From Jacaranda mimosifolia (lineage: Eukaryota; Streptophyta; Magnoliopsida; Lamiales; Bignoniaceae), in NCBI GenBank assembly GCA_018894105.1, contig CM032133.1:21280501-21344500 (forward strand): a stretch of DNA of 64,000 bases, written 5' to 3'. Made by a program: the position numbers and the translations under genes. Below, one piece after another: positions 12,971-23,670 of this stretch; the first letter of the stretch is position 1; every line of letters starts with the position of its first letter. The notes below the pieces were generated by a model that made no database searches, had not been told where the DNA came from, and saw nothing but the letters and a program-made list of their open reading frames with translations.

Positions 12971-14296
12971 TGTTTAATGTACTTGAAATTTTAAGTAACA
13001 GAAGCGAGAAACAGCGAAGATGACAAAAACGGCATAAAAACAACGTCGAGACGGTGAGATGAGACAAAAACATTGTCAGGATGTTATCTAGTTGCCTGCA
13101 CGCCTCGGCGCGCGAGACAACAGCATAGAGCTCGCCAATGCATGTTAGTTTGCACCTAGGCGATTCCAGGCTTGCGTCCTACACCTGGGCGCAAATTGTC
13201 TGCACCCAGGGGTGGGCACTGTTGCCCTAGTTGCATGTTTGTTGGGCGCCACACACCCAGGCACAAGTTTTGCGCGTTAGGACGCGTGGTACAGGCCCAA
13301 TGGGTCGTTCTGTGTTTACCTTAGTATTTAAGTTGAACCCCCATTTTTTTCCTTTTATTTTTACCATATTCAAAATAGTTTTGAATTAGTTTTGAGAAAG
13401 TTTCATCTTTTGGAGATAAAGTTGAGGGAATTGAGTATTTTGTGAGGTTTGTGAGACTTGAATGTACTTGGCATTTATAATTTGAAATTAATAAAATTCA
13501 TCTCTTCGCTCGTGGAAATAGGCAGATCGTTGAACCATGTTGATATGGGGTGGTCCAAATACCTTGGCCCAAACCAAGCTGACCTAGGGATGTAGCACCA
13601 GACCCAATCTTGCACCTAAGGTCCATATGCGCAATTGACCTCTCTCCTAACTATGCCCCCATGAACAGAACAGCATCTGGTCGACTTGGTTGACCAGCGA
13701 GATCGAGATAGTACAGTACTCTGCCACCGCATTAAATAAATTGACGGGCGGCATGCCTCCGCATTAATGGCGCATGCCACCCCCCCTCACCGCCTGACAC
13801 AGTAGACGCCACAACAGTGTACCATCATGTTCTTAAAATCTGGAAGGGCAGTTATCTGAAAAGCTGCAGGGAGAGGAAATTACTAATCACCACTTGCACG
13901 AGGGTAAAGGCCCTTGAATGCATTCAGGGACATCTTAGACAATTCCCCAAAAGGAAGAAGGCTATAAATACTCTCATTTCAACCTTTCTAAGGTACGCAC
14001 TCATACATATACAAAGTCCTTACTCTGCTGCTCGATATATCTCGTCGATCTATACTGACTTGAGCATCAGAGGGCCTAAGTCGAGGGCTCCTCAGCTAGC
14101 CTAACGTTTACTGTGATTGCAGGATTCACCCCACCTGAACAAGAATATCAACTAGTAAGGTTGAGCCCCATTCAAATTCGTAGTTGGACCAATATCCAGC
14201 AAATCTAACCCTTATCACATGTTAAATCTTGTGTGCTCTATTACTAAATTTCTTTGCAGGTATTTCTTGAATTCTTGGTCATTTTGGATCACAACA
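12971..14296 (+). mobile_element. Solo LTR (copia-like), interrupted by a second solo LTR
   Basis: The element starts TGTTTAATGTACTTG and ends GGATCACAACA, the TG...CA form of an LTR, with an identical 5-bp word TGTAT outside both ends (12966-12970 and 14297-14301). A second solo LTR with its own target duplication sits inside (13541-14217). Without that insertion this LTR would be about 644 bp. No internal retrotransposon sequence follows, so it is a solo LTR left by recombination between two LTRs. The Ty1/copia assignment rests on the style of its end and is tentative. Confidence 0.75.
13541..14217 (+). mobile_element. Solo LTR of the Ty3/gypsy family also present at 56697
   Basis: The 677-bp element begins TGATATGGGG and ends CTTATCA, with a perfect 5-bp duplication CATGT on both sides (13536-13540 and 14218-14222). 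The LTR at 56697-57368 starts with the same ten bases, has TATAAATA at almost the same offset (13963 here, 57118 there) and shares the downstream GTTACTCTGCT and CTAGCCTGACGTTT-like segments. It lies inside the older solo LTR 12971-14296. The frame 13817-14104 within it is a shadow. Confidence 0.88.
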
Positions 14297-14353
14297 TGTA
14301 TTATTAAATTCAAATAATAATTTTAAAATTTCTTAATTGGATGTATTAAAGTG

Positions 14354-15848
14354 GGGTAATTGGCACTTTGCACATTGGAAACATATTTAATAGGCACTTT
14401 GCATCATCAAAATATAAAAATGGCAGCATTCATCCTGGAAATATATTTCTTTTGGCAAGTTGCACTCGAAGTGATTTTCTGCCAAGATAACTTAATTTAG
14501 ACGAGGGCAAAAATGTCCAAACACCTTCTAGACAACTTTCTTACCATCATTTAATAAGGCAATTTTAGAATTTTATGTGGAAAGTCAAAACTTCCATATA
14601 AGTCCACAAAAATAAAAAGAAAATGAAGATGATAAACAATGGAACGACCAAGCTCATGCCATCATTTAATTTATCCAAAAAAAAAAAAGAAAAAAAATCA
14701 TGTTATCATTTAATCACTTGTTTTTTTCTTTTTCTGTGAACTCAATTTCAAGTCTTTTTCTTATTATAACTAAATTTAAGACCCAATACAAATAGATAAA
14801 AGTTCTATATAGTATAAATATTATTCTATGTGGAATGCATCACTTGGTCTCACTAGTTAAATCTAATTTATTTGATTCATATTCCCTAAATTATATTATA
14901 TTCCATAAATTGAAATATTAATTAAGTATCGTAATTTAAGCACATAATTCTCTATAATACTAAAAAGATAACCGAAATGTGCAATTAACTAATGCTTAAA
15001 GGTACAAAATCGTTGTCTTTCTTTTTTCTCCACATCTACAAGATCATAAATTTGGTGAGTTAAACTTTAATCTTTTTGAGATATTTGCATGTAGTTCATA
15101 ATTTGCATATAAATTTCTAATTAATAATTTTTTTATGAGCCAGTTAATACACAAAATGGATAAATAGAGCCACAATTATTTGGTATGTTAAAAAAAAAAA
15201 ATTCTAATACATACATTAATTTTTTTTATTTTTGATCATTTTTCCACTTTTTTAATATAATGAATTTCTTTTAAGCCGTGATTTATTTTCTTTTAATATT
15301 TTGTTGGTTCAATTTTTTTGTAGTGTCTTATGGTTTTTTTCATGATTAGATTAAATATTTATTAATATTTAAATTATGATTAAAAATTAAATAGAATAAG
15401 CTTTATGTTTAAATTGATGGCAAACTGACCGTAGTTAGTAGTTTAAATCGAATATTGATGCATTATTTTATTTTGCTGACGCACATAATTGATGCATTCC
15501 CATATTTTGTATACAAATACTTTCTTGATAAAATACTTGCTTGATTATTACATAAATGCACCAAGTAAGCAGTAATTCTATTGGTTCAATGATTAATTGA
15601 GGCATGCATCACATCGGACAGGATCCTCTATTCCCAAATGGTGTTACATCTCCAATTACATTTCTAGATGATCACCAATTGTCATATTTAATAGAAGGCT
15701 CTATCAATTTAGAATAAACACCATTTATTCTTTTAAAAGGAAAGTCTCTACTCCAGCTGTGATGGAGGAATCGCAACGCCACCAAAGGAAACAAATGGAG
15801 AAGGAAAGTTTTTCCATACATGTAGCTCTAATGGGAAAGAAGAAGAAG

Positions 15849-15879
<31 letters not shown>

Positions 15880-16930
15880 CAACCCTGCGGACACTCGTCG
15901 GTGATAACTTCAACCTCCCAGAAAACTGAAATTTGCTGTGATTTTTTATCTCACTGTGGGTTATTCTTTTCCTTTTGCTTTGAATCATTCTTTTATTTGT
16001 TGATTTCTGCCCCATAGACAATCTTTTTTCTTTTGTTAGTGTGTGAATTTTATTTAAAGGGTTTGGGTCTGCCTAGCAAATACAATAGATTATTCTAATT
16101 TTCACTATATAATACTTTATGGATTATTTCTTTTTTATGTAGGCAAACTATGAAAATTTATAGAAAATGGTGCAGCTCCAATTGCATTTGGTTTGATGAT
16201 CATAAATCTCATTCATATGAAATGTTATTATATATTACTTATTTCAACTTTTAAATTATTTACAATTAAATTTTTGTTAGTTCTTCTGATAAATTAGTGT
16301 TTTTGTTTAATATTTGTAATATTTATAAAAAATATAAGTATCTAAACTATAGCTAATATTAAATTTAATAAAATTTAAATTGTAAAATGATTGTCTAGTG
16401 CAACGTAGGATAAATACTAGTTAGTAATTTAAAATGGCAAAGAAAACACTATTTCTTACCAAAAGATAATTTCAACAAAACAATTGCAAGTGTAAAAAAA
16501 AATAAAAAAATCTTACCATAATCAGGAGGCTGAAAGCTATTCCTCAATTTTTGCACTATGGCTTTTACGATAATCAAAATTTGAGGCTAATTCTTTGATA
16601 TTTTGAGTTTTAAGATGGTGATTGAACGATTATGAAGAAAATCCTCTGTGAATTTGGGGAGGAACAACTCTCTTCGTTCCTTTTTACATGAGTTAGTTTT
16701 TTTTGAAGCACAGTGAAGTAAATTCTGAAAGTTTAAGTGAGATATTAATCCTAGAAGGCGTTATGGACATTTTTGCCCTCACTTAAATTGAGTTATTTTG
16801 ACAAAAAATTACTCGGGGTGCAACTTGCCGAAAAAAAAAAAAATTTTAGAATGTATTATGCTATTTTTGTGTTTCTAGGATACAAAGTACCTTTTAAATG
16901 TGATTTTAGGGTGCAAAGTGCCAATTACCC
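14354..16930. mobile_element. Mutator-like long-TIR element, non-autonomous
   Basis: About 180 bases at 14354-14533 are inverted at 16751-16930. The outer ends are GGGTAATTGGCACTTTGCA and TGCAAAGTGCCAATTACCC, a perfect 19-bp match, and the arms continue with diverged similarity through GGGCAAAAATGTCCA and CCTTCTAG. The flanks TATTAAAGTG (14344-14353) and TATCAAAGTG (16931-16940) match at 9 of 10 bases, fitting the 8-11 bp target duplication of Mutator-like elements. The 2.2-kb interior has no transposase. It includes a (AAG)n tract and a short plus-strand frame, treated separately. Confidence 0.85.
15763..15930 (+). other. Short Lys-rich reading frame with (AAG)n tract inside the MULE-like element
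   Basis: A plus-strand frame of about 55 residues begins MEESQRHQRKQMEKESF and runs through a (AAG)n microsatellite (about 15836-15879) coding a lysine run, ending with NFNLPEN and TGA. It sits in the middle of the long-TIR element, where Mutator-like elements sometimes carry captured gene pieces. I do not recognise the protein. The opposite-strand frame at 15725-16021 is its low-complexity shadow. It may simply be a chance frame through a microsatellite. Confidence 0.25.
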
Positions 16931-16940
16931 TATCAAAGTG

Positions 16941-18375
16941 TATATTTTCATATTTTGATGAGATAAAATATTACATTTATACCATGAATAAAGCATTACA
17001 CTCTTAGTAATTAACTTGGTCTGCTATATTTAATGAGCTGATAAAAATTAACTTAATTTTAAAAGATAATAGCGAGGTAAATTTCTTTTTATTTCTTCTG
17101 TCTTAATTACTTTTTTTTCTTTTTCCTTTTACCATTTTATTTCATCATAACCTTTTTTTTTAATGCTAAAAAATTCAAAAAATGGATTGAAATTCCTTAA
17201 AAAAAAAAATAGCATATAACAAGAAAGATAAATATTTTAACATACACATCAAATATATAAAAATCGCTAATCCATAAATTAATTGAGGAGAGCAAAATAA
17301 AATTCTCCATTTTCTCAAATAACAAATAATATTTTTGGAAGTACAAATAGTATATTATAAAATGTTTTATGCATCATAACTCATAAGCCAGGACGAATTC
17401 TAAAGAAGTTAGCAGCCTTTGGCGTAAAGTGGAAATTAAGACCAAAAACTCTCAGCTGTTGACGTGGTTCAAATTCTTTGAAGCCATCTGTAACTGTGGA
17501 AGGGGGCTAGTGCGGTAGTGCCCTATTCTTTTCCACGGGCGGATTCGTGGAGTCCAATATAAATTATGAACACATGAATTCAAAATTCAAATAGAAAATA
17601 CCAGAAATAAGGTAGTCTGCCCTCTTTAACATTATTTTCTTGGTTTTCACTTTTCAAGTGATTACTAATGTAAGGCCCTCTCACTCCCTCATTCCACTCT
17701 TCTTCGCCATCAATTTGAATACACTACAGCATGGCAATATCTCTTGCCGCAAAAATCTCCTGCTAGAAACCCTCAGAATTTAAATACAGATTCTCACAAA
17801 TGGAGCAATGGCAATTGGCTTGAATGAAAGAAAGAGTGGGACTGACTTCGTGCAATTTTTCACCCCTCTCATAACTTATTTGATACAGAAAATTGCAGTG
17901 ACATGTTGAGTTGAGATTGACTCCTAACTTTCGCTATTTATACTATTACCGTTAATTGTCATTGCCGCTTGGACTAGAGATTGAAATCTTACCAGGTCAA
18001 TTAAAATATAAGTGGATGGATTTGCCCCTCTTACTTAGACACCAAATTACTGCCTTGCCCCTCATTTTGAGGGTAATAATGAAATTTATCAAAATAGTAT
18101 TTCACAATCTGTCAAATCAAACATGACTGCAAGATTATATTATAATTTGAATCACAATATCTTATTTTAAATAGGGATATTAATTCATTCAAAAAACCCC
18201 TAATTTTAGCGGGCCAAAATTAAGTGCGATTATTAATCTTTTGTATTAAATGTGGCCATACAATATAATTCTCAATTATTTGTGCACCAGAAGTTTCACA
18301 AATTCAATATCACTAAGACATTAATGACAAAGAAAATATACAAGGATGTTAAAATTGCAACTTTTGCAGCCATCC
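16941..18375. other. Intergenic stretch and 3' flank of the wax synthase gene
   Basis: No gene is supported. Bases 17400-17760 are GC-richer and look like a plant promoter and CT-rich leader, followed by an ATG at about 17731 with only 11 codons before a stop. This could be a relic of a gene start. Bases 18250-18375 should hold the 3' UTR of the minus-strand wax synthase gene. Confidence 0.4.
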
Positions 18376-19467
18376 TTAAACCGCGCTAACATTATTTAAT
18401 GATTTGAATGCCAACGCCGCTCTCATATCCTTCACGAATCCACCCATGGCCGCGTACTCGTCTAAAGCCTTAGATATCGCATTACACCTTAAAAACTCAG
18501 GGAAAAATAACCAAAAAGCCGTAACCATCACCAATCCAATCGTTAAAGGGCCCGTGATTAACCTAGGCAACCGCCATCGGCCCTTAATTACTTTCTTAAT
18601 TGCCACCTCAATCACCAGAAGTATGCCATGAAGCATGAAAAACAAGGTGATTTCACCACTGGGCCTCCTCCGGCCCAAATAGAAGAAAATCACCTCATGC
18701 ATTAAAGCCGAGACCAGAAACGAGCCCATAATCGCAGGTAGAGGGGCCCATTTTCGGCCCATGATCTTCGTAGAAAAAGACAATACGGGCTCGTAGACTG
18801 TCGGCCGAAGAATACGCGTGACCATGATATTCCACCTTCGACCCCAGAATTCTTGTAACGAAGCCGAAAGATACGGCTCGTCAAATTGCGGCTCCAGCTC
18901 TATCCCAACAAGGGCTTTAGCCAATCCCCCCACGACGGCCAGGATAATTTCCAGCCCGAAATAAATGTGGAAACTATATATAACCCATGTAAATTTCGGA
19001 TGAATGAGATCAGTATAATCATACAGCTTCAAAAATAAGCATATAAGCAAACCTTTTATGACGTAATTCCAGATTGATTTGAGGCCCTTCTTGGGAGAAG
19101 GGATTTCCTTATCCTGGTGGGATTTGATGGGGAGACAAGCGAGAGCAGCAAATCTTGGAAGGGAAATCAAAAGGTCGGATAACGGGCCCTTTCCGAAAGC
19201 AAACATGAGGAGCTTAAAGTTGGCGAGCCAAGCCAAGAAGAAAGCCGATGAGCCGCCGAGATGCATGGTGTGTAGATTGAGAGGAAGGATTAAGTTGAGG
19301 CACAGGACTGGGATTATGGCCAGGAGCCTTGAAAAGCCTTTGGGTACAATTTTGGCTGCAAAAAAACAGTAGCAGAGAGAGGCAAAGACCAGAGTCCATA
19401 CCTTAATGAGGTTAGTGAATTCTCCTTCTGCCCAATATTTGATTACTTGGACGATTTGAAGAGACAT
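18376..19467 (-). CDS. Wax ester synthase / long-chain-alcohol O-fatty-acyltransferase (MBOAT, jojoba type)
   Basis: A single uninterrupted frame of 363 residues, the usual length of this family. The plant wax synthase family joins an acyl-CoA to a fatty alcohol, or in some members to a sterol, in the ER membrane. The protein is mostly hydrophobic, with probable membrane segments near residues 23-40, 47-66, 74-92, 137-155, 160-186, 245-264, 273-291 and 303-322. The family signature EFWGRRWN lies at about 206-213, followed by LRPTVYEP. The MBOAT histidine is H257 in SALMHE, followed by a second hydrophobic segment with FMLHGILL. The start is the ATG at 19467 (ACATGTC context), giving the N-terminus MSLQIVQVIKYWAEGE. 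No intron is needed and no frame damage is seen. Substrate (fatty alcohol or sterol) cannot be decided from sequence. The plus-strand frames over this gene are shadows. Confidence 0.94.
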   Translation of the reverse strand: MSLQIVQVIKYWAEGEFTNLIKVWTLVFASLCYCFFAAKIVPKGFSRLLAIIPVLCLNLILPLNLHTMHLGGSSAFFLAWLANFKLLMFAFGKGPLSDLLISLPRFAALACLPIKSHQDKEIPSPKKGLKSIWNYVIKGLLICLFLKLYDYTDLIHPKFTWVIYSFHIYFGLEIILAVVGGLAKALVGIELEPQFDEPYLSASLQEFWGRRWNIMVTRILRPTVYEPVLSFSTKIMGRKWAPLPAIMGSFLVSALMHEVIFFYLGRRRPSGEITLFFMLHGILLVIEVAIKKVIKGRWRLPRLITGPLTIGLVMVTAFWLFFPEFLRCNAISKALDEYAAMGGFVKDMRAALAFKSLNNVSAV

Positions 19468-20000
19468 GTTTGATTAATATTAATTTTCTATGTGTGTGAG
19501 AGAGAGTTAATTTTAGCCTCGGACAGGCGGGTGGAACGAGAGCATTTCTTGTCGGAGCCGCCGATCGAGGAGTTAAGTAGGAGAGTGTGAAGCGGGGGAA
19601 GAGCGTAGTTATTTTGACTTTGAGGGTGAAGCAAAGGAAGAGTGTAGTTATTTTGACTTTGATTGTAGCTGCTGAGGTTGTTGGAATTGGACCATAGATT
19701 TTTTTATGATGATGATTGCTTGTTTTGAATGGAAATGGAAGGTGAGGGGCAATTCTTACAAGACAAATTATTGGTTCAATTTTATGACGAATCAGTGTGT
19801 AGAGATATACTGGCATTGGTGTGGTGGTGGAATTCCACCGTTTCCACGGGTATGGCCCAAGCCAATTTAATTGACTCTCTACAATATTTATATACTATGA
19901 AAACGAAGTGCATGACTATTTTGTTTGAAATACGCATTTTTTTTGGGAAGTTGTGGGTTTAAGCTGTCTAAATTGGTAAATGTACTTTTGGTAATTATAT
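19468..20000. promoter_or_regulatory. 5' flank of the wax synthase gene with a 39-bp tandem duplication
   Basis: The segment GTGAAGC ... GTAGTTATTTTGACTTTGA occurs twice in tandem (about 19587-19623 and 19626-19662, period 39). Each copy holds TTGACT on the plus strand, the core of a WRKY-binding W-box, so the duplication doubles a possible regulatory site within about 200 bases of the start codon. The transcription start is not defined. Regulation by WRKY factors is inference. Confidence 0.45.
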
Positions 20001-21137
20001 GGGAAAAATGCAAATTTAATCCTATAATTTGAGTTTATTGATAAAATAGAACTTTAAATAGTCGGATCTTATAATACGTACAATTGTATGTCAAAATTTG
20101 ATAATTTGATAATAAATTAGGCCTGAATTTCATTTTCTTTCAGCCCGCTTCTACGTGGCATCCTATATGGCGCCATGTGGCACCTTGTTAATAGGCTTTT
20201 TCCCCACCCGCCTATGTGCTGTCGATGTACACACCTTACACCTTAAAGAGAAAAAAGGTCAAGTCAACTAAAATAAATTAATAAATGCTACATCATAAAA
20301 TGAAAATTCTACATTATATATATAAAAAAACAAGTAAATAAAAGCTAAAAAGATATATTAGTAATTTTTTTGAAATCTAAATTTAACACCTTACCTTATA
20401 TAATTTAATAATTTTAAATTATATATTTAACAATATTAAAATAGCAATATATCTAACCTCCCCTCCCCTCCCCTCCCCTCTTTCCCTTTCCCTTTTCTAT
20501 TCCCCGCCCAACTAGCACTCCCCCCAATTGACCATGGCGGCAGCCCCCTTCTTCCCCAATTCCCTTTCTCCAATCTGGCCAGGGGCCGCCAGCCCCCTTC
20601 ACCCAATTTCCTTTCCCTTCCTTGCCTCCACCCCTACCCCCCCCCCCCCCCCCCCCCCCAAAAGCAATTTGGCTGCTGGCCGTGGCGGCAGCCGCCTCGC
20701 CGCCGGCCGTTTGGCTAGTGGTCATCCCGCTTGCAGAGGCAGCCGCGCGGCTATCACTGTGACGGGGTGAAGATGGGGCATATATCTATTATATTTATAT
20801 ATATGTTTGTATGGATTCAATGTATAAATGTATGTATATGCATATATAAATATCTTTTAAAATTATACATTTTTTATATTTATTTATTTTATTTTGTTGG
20901 AGTGACAAGTGCATATGCGACATCAGCGACCACATATGCGGATGGGAGAATAGTCTGCTGACAAGGCACCATATGGCGCCATGTAGGATGCCATGTCAGA
21001 TCGAGCTGAAGAAAAATGGAATTCGGGCTCGGTTTGTCCTCAAATGATCAAATTTTGATAGATAGTATAAGACGTAAATATTTAAAATCTTACTTTATTA
21101 GTAGAGTCAAGTTACAAGATTACATTTATATTTTCCC
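20001..21137. mobile_element. Mutator-like long-TIR element with GC-rich core
   Basis: The left arm, GGGAAAAATGCAAATTTAATC onwards, pairs with the reverse complement of the right arm ending at 21137 over roughly 230 bases. Shared landmarks include CAAAATTTGAT, GAATTTCATTTT/CTTCAG and GGCGCCATGT. The flanks AATTATAT and TATTATAT match at 7 of 8 bases. The core (20457-20770) is strikingly GC- and C-rich: a CCCCT repeat, a run of about 23 C at 20637-20659, then a Gly/Ala-coding GC island. The reading frames there are compositional artefacts. No transposase is present. Confidence 0.75.
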
Positions 21138-22440
21138 TATTATATTGATAATTATTTGATGTCATTATTAATATTCGATTTTGACTAAGAATTCAGGTAA
21201 GAAAATACCTTAATTTCTTAAAAGTGTTCATTTGTGCATGCTTAATAAGAAATGTAATCCATAGTTGAAAGAAATAACTAATATGTTCTTATTTGCATTC
21301 ATTTGTTTAATATAAAATATAGAGGGTAGGATGTTTTACAAAAGTTTTAGCTATGGATTATTAGGGGAAATGATTTTTTTTTTTTTTTTGAAAAAAGAGA
21401 ATTATAATTGATTACTCAACTATTCTTATGGAATCTGAATTTGTGATCAATTTGTTTGCGAGAATAAAAATTTATTATTAAACTACTCATTCATCTAAAA
21501 TTACTGAAGGGAAATATCATAATAGCATAATATATAAATAGAAATGGTGATTCCTTGATGTGAGATTTAAAATTACAATTTTTTGAGATTTTGATTATTT
21601 TTTCTAAAATTTAAAGAGTTTCTCAAACACTATAATATAACTTTTCATAAAAAGATTATTAATTTGTATAATTTGACCTGTAATAACAAAGAGATAAACT
21701 CCTAAGTCACGTCGACGAATTCATTAACAAACCAACAATGGTTTTACCTAGTCAAGCTAAGTTGCTAATTAAACATGGGTAACTACTGCCACTACTAGGA
21801 ATGATACTTGATGCCACTGTATTTAATTGGAGTAATTGAGTCAGAATAATATTCAGGTGAACTATTATAAAAAGGTTGCAGTCTAAAAATGAATTTGACG
21901 AATAAATTCAACAATGATTTATGAGTTAATATGCACATCTACCAATATACACTAAACCGGTGCATACAATTAATTAATATGTAATTTGGGTTGATACACA
22001 CCAATCGATTTGTCATATGAATATTGAAAGTCCATTAAATAGGATGAACTCAATAATGTAGAGTGAAAAGCATTATCAAATTCAACTGAATATGTCTTGA
22101 GTTAGAGATATACCTATTATGCGGTCTTAGTTGAGATCGCGGAATCTGCTCAAAAATCACTAAAATGAATACATAATAGGTTCATAATTTGGGAACACAA
22201 AACATTTGCTCTCTAAATCTCCTATAAGATAAGTCAAAATTATAATTAGATGCTCTAATTGTCATTAATTAATATATTTACATAGTTAAGGTTCAAGGAT
22301 TCTATTACTTTATATGAAGGTTCATTTTAATCCTACATTCCTTTTGAGTTTACTAATATGCCTTTAAGGCATATAATAGCTACATTATATAGCCCCTTAC
22401 TCCCAAGTAGAGGTTTCATTAGAAGCTTGTTGGGATCAAT
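21138..22440. other. AT-rich intergenic stretch
   Basis: No gene, RNA or definable mobile element was recognised here. The sequence is AT-rich with scattered short homopolymers (a T run near 21377-21390). Confidence 0.4.
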
Positions 22441-22980
22441 TTTTTATAATTATAATTATTATTTTGGTTAGTATGGAGTGACCCTTAAAGAGGCGTTAGG
22501 CTAGGCATAAGTGGTGCACCGTTACTGGTTGATTGGGCTTGATCTCTAGGAGAAAGTTTTTGATTGACATTTTGAGTCAATTGGGCTAGATTTTGTGCCC
22601 CTAAAGGAGTATGTGTTGGTCGCCCGAGGGTGGTTGGTCGTCGAGGGGAGAGTTCCTGATGGGGAGGAGTTGTTGGTTGACCTTATGGTTAATCATGGTA
22701 GAGATTGTGCCTCCCATAGGATTGCATGATTAGTTGACTTCTTAGCCAACTTCTAAGCTGATGGATCAAGTGTGTTGTAAGGAGGGGTAGCCAGCCTTAG
22801 GGTTAATTGCCTTGGCAAAATGCTCCGGGGTGCCGACGTCATTCGCTAAAGCATCGTTCAACTTGGCGTCGCCTTAAGTAGATGTCTAGCCTCATGGGCG
22901 GTGGGTGAGGCATACCTTGATTTCTGTTGAAAGGAAGATGTGCTTGGATCTTTCAAGCTTAACCATCATATTTTTCATTA

Positions 22981-23670
22981 ATGGTGAAATCTTGAGGTTC
23001 CTAATCCTACTTGAATTGGAGTTTTCCTACTTCTAAGGTTAGAGATTGTTTATATGTTCGGGAACTGCTTAGGATTTTAGATAAAACTTAAATTTTTTAG
23101 CGGAGTTGATTTCCAGCTTCTAAGGTTAGAGATGATTGATGTTTAAGAGAATACCCTAAATTTCTGGCAAACTATGATTTTTCGATCAGAGTTGGCATTT
23201 GCCGGTATCAAGGGCTAGAAATGATCCTTTTTAGGAACCACTTGGGATCTCAAATTAAAATTTGATTTTTCAATCGAAGTTATCATTAGCTAACTTTTAG
23301 GGTCGGGAATGATTTATCTTTTGGGAATTAATTGAAATCTCAAATGAAACTTTGATTTTTCGGCTGGAGTTGGGTTGGCCAAACATCTAGAATTGGAATG
23401 ATTTTTCTTTCAAGGACCGTTCCAAGACAAAATTTTGGCTTTTGATTTGAAATCGGTGTTGGTCTGCTTTTAAGGCCGAAGGTGATTTATCATTCAAGAA
23501 CCACTTAAAATCTCAAATGAAACTTTGATATTCCAGCTAGAGTTGGTGTTGACTAATTTTTAGGATTAGGAATTGTTTATGTTTTGGGGCCTAATTAGGA
23601 TCTAGATTAAGAGTTTGATTTTTGGGTTGGAATTGGAATTAGCTAGCTTCTAGGGTTGAAATCTCTCTTC
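22981..23670. repeat. Diverged tandem array, ~88-bp unit, about 8 copies
   Basis: A core resembling TTCTAAGGTTAGAGATGATT recurs near 23031, 23118, 23206, 23295, 23384, 23468, 23558 and 23648, spacing 84-91 bases. Between cores the units share a segment like AACCACTTGGGATCTCAAAT followed by TTTGATTTTTCG. Units are strongly diverged, so the array is old. It sits in a gene-free block (22440-24660) of moderate GC content that may itself be a decayed retrotransposon. I see no conserved protein motif in that block. Confidence 0.75.

Noticed and set aside
15725..16021. Minus-strand frame with a run of phenylalanine
   Set aside because: It is the complement of the (AAG)n microsatellite, inside a mobile element.
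18404..19372. Plus-strand frames across the wax synthase gene
   Set aside because: They are antisense shadows of an intact, conserved minus-strand coding region.
20453..20770. Gly-rich and Ala/Pro-rich frames on both strands in a GC-rich block
   Set aside because: The frames are produced by (CCCCT)n, a C run and GCC/GGC composition inside a long-TIR element. They show no domain.
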